Source of the DNA: Neurospora intermedia
Lineage: Eukaryota > Ascomycota > Sordariomycetes > Sordariales > Sordariaceae
DNA: 64,000 nt
Direction: 5' to 3'
Assembly: GCA_037102815.1 (NCBI GenBank)
Contig: BTPP01000008.1
Location: 124,001-188,000, forward strand
The notes under the pieces are model-generated. The model saw only the letters and a list, made by a program, of their open reading frames with translations. It searched no databases and had not been told where the DNA came from. The position numbers and the translations under genes are program-made. Of the stretch, positions 58,833 to 64,000 are shown piece by piece. The number at the start of each line of letters is the position of its first letter. Positions within the stretch are counted from its first letter, which is position 1.

Positions 58833-61094
58833 AGGAAGTTCTCTTCTATTCATTCATCAACTTTGATCGAGTTATGTGTTGCTACTCACCTGGTATTGGA
58901 GACCTGGGCCCTTCGAGTTGATGGTTTGCCCCAGGGGTAGGCAGGTACGACTTGTCTGACACGGGGACGTTGGTTCACTAACCTGTCGACCAACCGTCTG
59001 ATATTGGGATCTTTTTCCGCAATGCATCAACGTGTTTTTCCGTTTCATCTTCCATGGGTTTATCCAACACTTCATCCCCGCCCATGAAGTAGTGGGTCGG
59101 ACACACTCGGGCCTGACTTTTTGTGCGAGACGAACGAGGGCGGTGCGGCCCATCCATCTGATGATCAACTGTAGTGTACGGCGTGATGGCACAACCTTCA
59201 ATTCATACGTGTCACAGGGATGGGGGTGAAGGGTTATCTTCACACAGGACACACAATGCCATGTGCCTGACCAATGAGTCGGGACCGTGCTCGCGATAAA
59301 CCCTCAGATTCCCATTCAGATACAAGGGAGAAGGCGAGGCTTTGTGCTTGGTGTTTGTGATATAAGGGACGCTGTTGATTGCCAGGGTTCATCAAGTTGC
59401 ACCCCCTTTGCGGCTTTGAGATAAGATTGCACTATGAACTCGTGCCTGGTTCTTCACTAGCGTGAATGTTGGCTTTTTGTGAGATATCAGACGTACAAAC
59501 ATTTGCCAGAGCTTTGACTGCTGAGAACTGCTCTCCTCTCGTATGACGGGTGAGAGCCACCGCAGTATGTAGTGAGACTCGAGATGCGGATCACGTTTTG
59601 AGTTGAGATGGTTTCTCCATGTCGTTGGCTTTGCGTCATGGATTCCAGAATCGTTGAAAGAACAAATGCGCAGATCGAAGGTTGGAAAAAGGGCTGGGAT
59701 AATCCGTGTTCGTTGAAAGCTTGACTGTTGACAAGCTTTGCCAAGGTCCAAGGTCCAAGATGTAAGGGTGAGGGATCTTCCATCATCCGGACACTGACCG
59801 GTAGCCAGAGAACGCTTCAGGACATGTGTTTTGGGCATACATGCACAGGCCTGGGGTTTTGTTGAGGACTCGGAGGAGGGGACGCGAACGGATACCGTAC
59901 GGCCCTTGGGCGCAACGAAGCGTTACAAGTCCGATCCGATAACATTACCGGTGCTACCCAGTAGACAATACTACGTGAGGTGCATCACTAATGTTCCCGT
60001 CACTAATGGAGAACGGGCAGAAAAACAGCGGGTAGGCAACTGTACCTGCGCTAGCGTACCCTGGAAATGAAGCAATCATCCACCCGATCATCGTGCCTTA
60101 TCGCTAAAGAAAGGCCGGGCGGCCGCCGGGATGTGACTGTGGCAGTCGCTACTCTGCCGCGTTGCCGCTGGGTACGGGCCACGGCGCAAGCGACTCAGCG
60201 TGGACTTCTGCCGGGTCTAAAGGCCGTGAGGGCAGCCCGTTCGGCTTGGCGGGTGTAGTTCAAATTGGAGCCGGGGGGGATAGCGCCGCCGGATAGCGCC
60301 GCCGGTCTGATTACATATGTACGTACAAGACCGTTCCGATATGCCGTCCGATGTCTCGGCTTGCAGCGGGTGAAAACTGCGATGGCTCAGGTGGAGGTTA
60401 CATATGGAGCTGCGCAAACTGAAATCCACAGCGGAAAAAAAAAAGCTCGTGATGCTGTAGGGTTCGCGTGATGTGTGGATAGCGGTGACTGAGGGTTTGA
60501 TAGCAGTGGAACCTGTCAGAAGTGATCGACGCGGAATCGGGATGGAATGGGCTGTATCCGCGCGAACTTCGGCCGTCTAGATAAGAATTGTAAGGTGAAG
60601 GGAGAGGGGGTTCAAAGATTCGGATTAGAAATCGAGGACCTGTGAAGGATGGCATGTGCAGATATTTTGGACACTCTGCGTGTTTGCGAAGGTCGATGAG
60701 TCTCTTATAGAGATGGATTGACCGGCTGACCAGGACTGTCGTGGAGAGAATTGGATGTGAGTGGAGATGAACTTCCTGCTGTGAGGTGGTGTAGAAAAGT
60801 CAAAAAAGGCAAAGATCAAACAGGGGTAAGGTGTACACCGGCGGTGGAAGGCTTCTCTTATGCCAACTGCCATGTGGTCACCAACCAGAGCTATCGATGC
60901 TGTGGAAACGGATGGGATGTTGAGGATCGCAGCAATCGGTAGCGCAGCAAATAAGGATGTGACCGAAAGCAATGCTAAAAACAGTAACAATGTGCGTGGC
61001 CGGGCTATGTATCGGGCCATCATCAGCTGCGCAGGGTCCGATGGGAAAGGGGAGCCGGGAGCCTCATGGGCCGGGCCCGGGAGCTCATTCGCCG
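58833..61094. other. Intergenic 2.3 kb, no supported gene
   Basis: Minus-strand frames at 58872-59252 and 59392-59838 are open for 126-148 codons but show no family resemblance, splice support or coding-like composition. A short duplication of GGGATAGCGCCGCC occurs near 60279-60303. Nothing else is supported. Confidence 0.4.

Positions 61095-61144
<50 letters not shown>
61095..61144 (+). repeat. Homopolymer A50 tract
   Basis: An uninterrupted run of about 50 A follows CATTCGCCG and is followed by GAAACAAGACAAAGGG. The length in the assembly may not be exact. No duplicated target site was found around it, so retroposition is not shown. Confidence 0.85.
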
Positions 61145-61146
<2 letters not shown>

Positions 61147-61235
61147 AACAAGACAAAGGGGATCTGACCCGGCGCCGGTAGCTGCAAGCTGCGATCAGGA
61201 ACGTCTCCATGAAAAGGGGTCGGAGATGTCGAATT

Positions 61236-61614
61236 CCTCTTACAGTAGAAACCCCTGCTTTTGCTAACCCCCCCTTTTGCTAAAACCCCCCCTTTTGCTA
61301 AAGATTTTGGTTGCCCGCATTCCCTCTGGTGGTAAGGACTGCAAACTGCAAATTGCAACGCTAACGGCCCGGATTAGCAAAAGCAGGGGTCAGATTTTGG
61401 TGGGAGAGAGCACTTATACCCTTGTACCGGGGGGGCAGCTGGGTCAAATGGTCCACTTTTGGCCCACTTTTCTGGTCCATCGGCAGGCTTCCAGTGGCCA
61501 AGAGGCTCATGTCTGGTCTGTGCGCAAGCACCCTCTTTTGCAAAACCCCCTCTTTTGCTAAGAATTTTGGCTGCCGGAATTATTAGCAAAAGCAGGGGTT
61601 TCTACTGTAAGAGG
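61236..61614. mobile_element. MITE-like inverted-repeat element with TA borders (Tc1/mariner style), 0.37 kb
   Basis: The ends 61236-61267 and 61583-61614 are perfect 32-base reverse complements. Within them CAGTAGAAACCCC (61243 on) and its complement (ending 61607) are directly bordered by TA at 61241-61242 and 61608-61609, which fits a Tc1/mariner-type TA target duplication; the remaining CCTCT/AGAGG outside would then be a palindromic target. Sub-terminal repeats of CCCCTTTTGCTAA occur twice more on the left (61271-61301) and once on the right (61549-61560). A third terminal-type copy (TTAGCAAAAGCAGGGG) lies inside at about 61374, so a smaller element may be nested or the unit may have been internally duplicated. 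There is no transposase gene: it is non-autonomous. Confidence 0.8.
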
Positions 61615-63508
61615 CAGCGCCGAGGCCAGTTGGGTTGCCATCCACGGTTATCCTTGTCGTGCCAGCACACAGCCGATCTCAGGCACAAATGTCCATTTGG
61701 AATCCATGTTCTGGTGCCCGCCTTGCAGAGCTTCGGTCTGTTTCAAGACCTTCGTATTTGGAGTGCAGAGTTGCAAGACCCGCTGAAGGGTTGAGGTGAG
61801 GGTTGAGTGCATCTCTTTCGCGGACAACCCGATATCACCACATTGGTTAGTTGGATGCCCGCAGTGCCCTTTGAAACAATGCACATGGCCGACCAACCCC
61901 ACCACGGACCACCACAATCCCCCGGAAGACGGCACACGCTAGAAGGTGGGGATGTACCGCGGTTACCCGCACTCAGTCCGCTGACAGTCTGCAACGGTCT
62001 GGCAGACCGCGATAAGCGCTTATCTATCACCTCTCCCAGCCGTCCGGGGCCCCGCTGCTGAAGGCGGGCAGTGCAAGTGCAGGTGCAGTGCTTGAGTGCA
62101 GGGCCGACAGCATCAAGGTGGCGGATCCCACTTGCCCACCTCACCCACCGGGCTGGCCTGGGAAAGGAAATCCATCTCGATATCTCCAATCTCGATCGGC
62201 TTTGTCCCTCTCTTTGGTCGCTACCAAGAAATGCAATATCAAATGCTCACATGCGCTCTCTCGGCACGGAGGTTGCGCCGGTGCAATTGGGCCGTATTCT
62301 ATCTAACCTAAGCCACGCCCAACGGGCATGCAAACAAGGGGACCCGGGCCCTTTCCTTGGATCAACCTCCCAAATGTTAGCATGGATGGACATGGCGATG
62401 GGCATTCCAACGGCATGTGCACACTGCGATGCGCCGACGGGAGATCACGATCGCAGCGCCAAGCAATAGAGAAGAAAAAAAAAAACTGCTACTCCGGCAC
62501 TAGCATCCCAATATAATGAATATCCCACACCACCCCCGCGCGGGCTGTCTGGGATATGTGTCTGGGATGAAAGACGAAGAAGCTATAAAAGTAGTCGGCC
62601 GCCAGGGCTAGTCGGGTCGCATATGCGACCACCATCCTCTCAACGAAGTGTTCAAAAATGACGATTGTTGGCAACTTGGGGTAATTGTAGGGCGACCTTC
62701 CACAGCCTGAACTCGACCACTCGCAGCGCAACAACCGCCGCGCAGCTATTCCCGGGACAATCAGTTACCACGTACGGACACGAACAACAAGCACAACCAC
62801 TCTCGACTTCTCTTGTTGAGCCCCAAACGCGGCATCGGCCCTGCAGATCCAGAGCTGTCAATTGGTGTACGAGAGACTAGGTAGTCGGCATCCTGTTCCG
62901 TCGTGGGCAGGGCGGCAGACGCGTGCAGATACTTGACTTCCACTTGTAGCAGACAGCTGCACCAAGTGACAGGTTGGGCGGCCGACAGCTGAGCTGCCCG
63001 TGTGCTGCTCTCCAATCACGGCTCCATCGCCTGCGTCATCGGACGCCAAGCATCTCTCCAGCACCACCCAGAAGCACCGCCAACCTCAAAAGCACTGCAC
63101 CATCAAACATCACTGACCACTAGCACCACCGAGGCGGGAAGATAACCAAAGTCACTTCTCCATCACTGCGCCGCGACCGACACCTTCGACGACAACTCGA
63201 ATCGGTAGCTCGCCTCGAAACGCCTTTCATCTCGTGAGAAAAAGTTACCTACAGGAACACGGCAACAACACACGCTCGTTTTTAGGTTTTGGCGATTCGC
63301 AGGGAACGCACTGCACCACACCACCACCACCACCACCACCACCACAACGTCACACCCCGCGCCCCGTCCAACCTCAACAGAAGCAAGCACAAGCTTGTCC
63401 AACACCTGTACCTGTCTGTACCTGTCACAGCGATTTGCATTCAAAAGTCGTGGTTGCGCTCCGCGTTCTCAACTCGGGAGCTAAAGAACTGCATTGAGCA
63501 ACGCCGGA
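61615..63508. other. Intergenic 1.9 kb: upstream region of the right-edge gene
   Basis: No gene is supported in 61615-62900. About 63050-63480 is CAC/ACC rich (a (CAC)n run at about 63313-63343) and is probably the leader of the gene starting at 63509. A poly-A run of about 11 lies near 62476. Confidence 0.4.
63313..63343. repeat. (CAC)n microsatellite
   Basis: About ten CAC/ACC triplets in a row lie in the presumed 5' UTR of the right-edge gene. Confidence 0.8.
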
Positions 63509-64000
63509 ATGATGGCAGGCAGCTACATTCCCCACGACAATGGCCTGGGAGAGGTGCGCATCCCCGTCGCTGCTTCTGCTTGACATGTACATATATGCAA
63601 GGCACATGCGTCTGCTGAACTTACAACTGACCTAGTGATTAACTCTCAGATGCCCACCTCCCAAGTCCATCCGAACGACGCCCTTCAAGCATGGGATACC
63701 CAAAATCTCGTCTCGAGTCCATGGACACAGCCTGGCATGAGCGTTCCCATGCCCGTGGTTACAGAAGGTGTCCCCTTCAACGCCTGGGAGAATCAGCAAA
63801 CACCGACAGGCACCCCGCGATGGGGCGGCCATGATCCAAATGCCTCCATGTTCGCCGCCGACTGGAGTGTTGCTTCAGTGACGCCTTCCCACGAACCATA
63901 TCCCCATGGCGGCGACTATTTTGGCACAGCGGCCATGACACACTCCATGTCGCCCGAGGAGTCCATGTCCTACCCAAATGCTTCAGCGGGTTGGGAGACG
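63509..64000 (+). CDS. N-terminal part of an unidentified protein, truncated by the window edge
   Basis: Exon 1 is 63509-63553 (MMAGSYIPHDNGLGE). The 96-base intron has donor GTGCGC, a CTGAC branch and acceptor CTCAG. Exon 2 starts at 63650 (MPTSQVHPNDALQAWD...) and is still open at the end of the window, giving about 132 residues so far. They are polar, Pro/Ser/Trp/Met rich and without Cys clusters, resembling the disordered N-termini of fungal transcription regulators (PWTQPGMSVPMPVV, TPRWGGHDPN). No DNA-binding domain is visible yet, so this reading is only suggestive. The second exon also starts with an ATG, so initiation at 63650 is an alternative. Confidence 0.6.

Noticed and set aside
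59392-59838. 148-codon minus-strand frame upstream of the esterase gene
   Set aside because: No recognised domain, mixed composition, no splice or promoter support; kept only as weak.
61023-61358. Poly-Phe open frame across the A50 tract and MITE
   Set aside because: Created by the homopolymer; not a protein.

Overview
This is a filamentous ascomycete chromosome segment, most likely Neurospora or a close Sordariales relative. The evidence is short introns (about 50-150 bases) with GTAAGT-type donors and CTAAC/CTGAC branch sites, a block that looks destroyed by repeat-induced point mutation (RIP), and a gene set I recognise from Neurospora crassa: an MST-1-type germinal-centre kinase, a proteasome adaptor Ecm29, and the GH5 cellulase gh5-1 next to a type-B lipase/esterase. 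The genus assignment is inference. No virus-like element with recognisable parts was found.

Left part (0.5-19 kb): five genes, all on the minus strand. They are a 377-aa protein of unknown function, a 254-aa secreted six-cysteine protein, the Ste20/GCK kinase (807 aa, Gln-rich tail), a UBA-UIM-UAS-UBX protein of the Ubx5/UBXN7 type (564 aa), and Ecm29 (about 1845 aa) with one apparent 1-base frame break. The Ubx5-like and Ecm29 genes both belong to the ubiquitin/Cdc48/proteasome system but need not be functionally linked here.

Middle (19-49 kb): sparse and accessory-like. A three-RRM protein of the Nam8/Csx1/TIA type sits behind a long pyrimidine-rich leader. Then come a 1.2-kb extremely AT-rich block that contains a tRNA-like Pol III promoter pair, a small four-segment membrane protein, an unresolved Lys/Glu-rich gene, an LEA-like low-complexity protein, an APC-family amino-acid/GABA/choline-type permease with a probable GC-AG intron, and a five-unit tandem repeat with its own TATA box and repeated hairpins (candidate structured noncoding RNA). 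Further right are a small two-exon gene, a pair of 59-base direct repeats containing a hairpin, and a possible pseudogene.

Right part (48.7-64 kb): a small acidic hypothetical protein; a 1302-aa divergent protein-kinase-like protein with a huge Pro/Gln/Ala-rich tail; the GH5 endoglucanase with an N-terminal CBM1; a secreted type-B carboxylesterase/lipase; a 0.37-kb MITE-like element with perfect inverted ends and TA borders near an A50 tract; and the first two exons of a gene running off the right edge.

Exon structures below were worked out by hand from splice signals and frame. They are predictions without transcript evidence.
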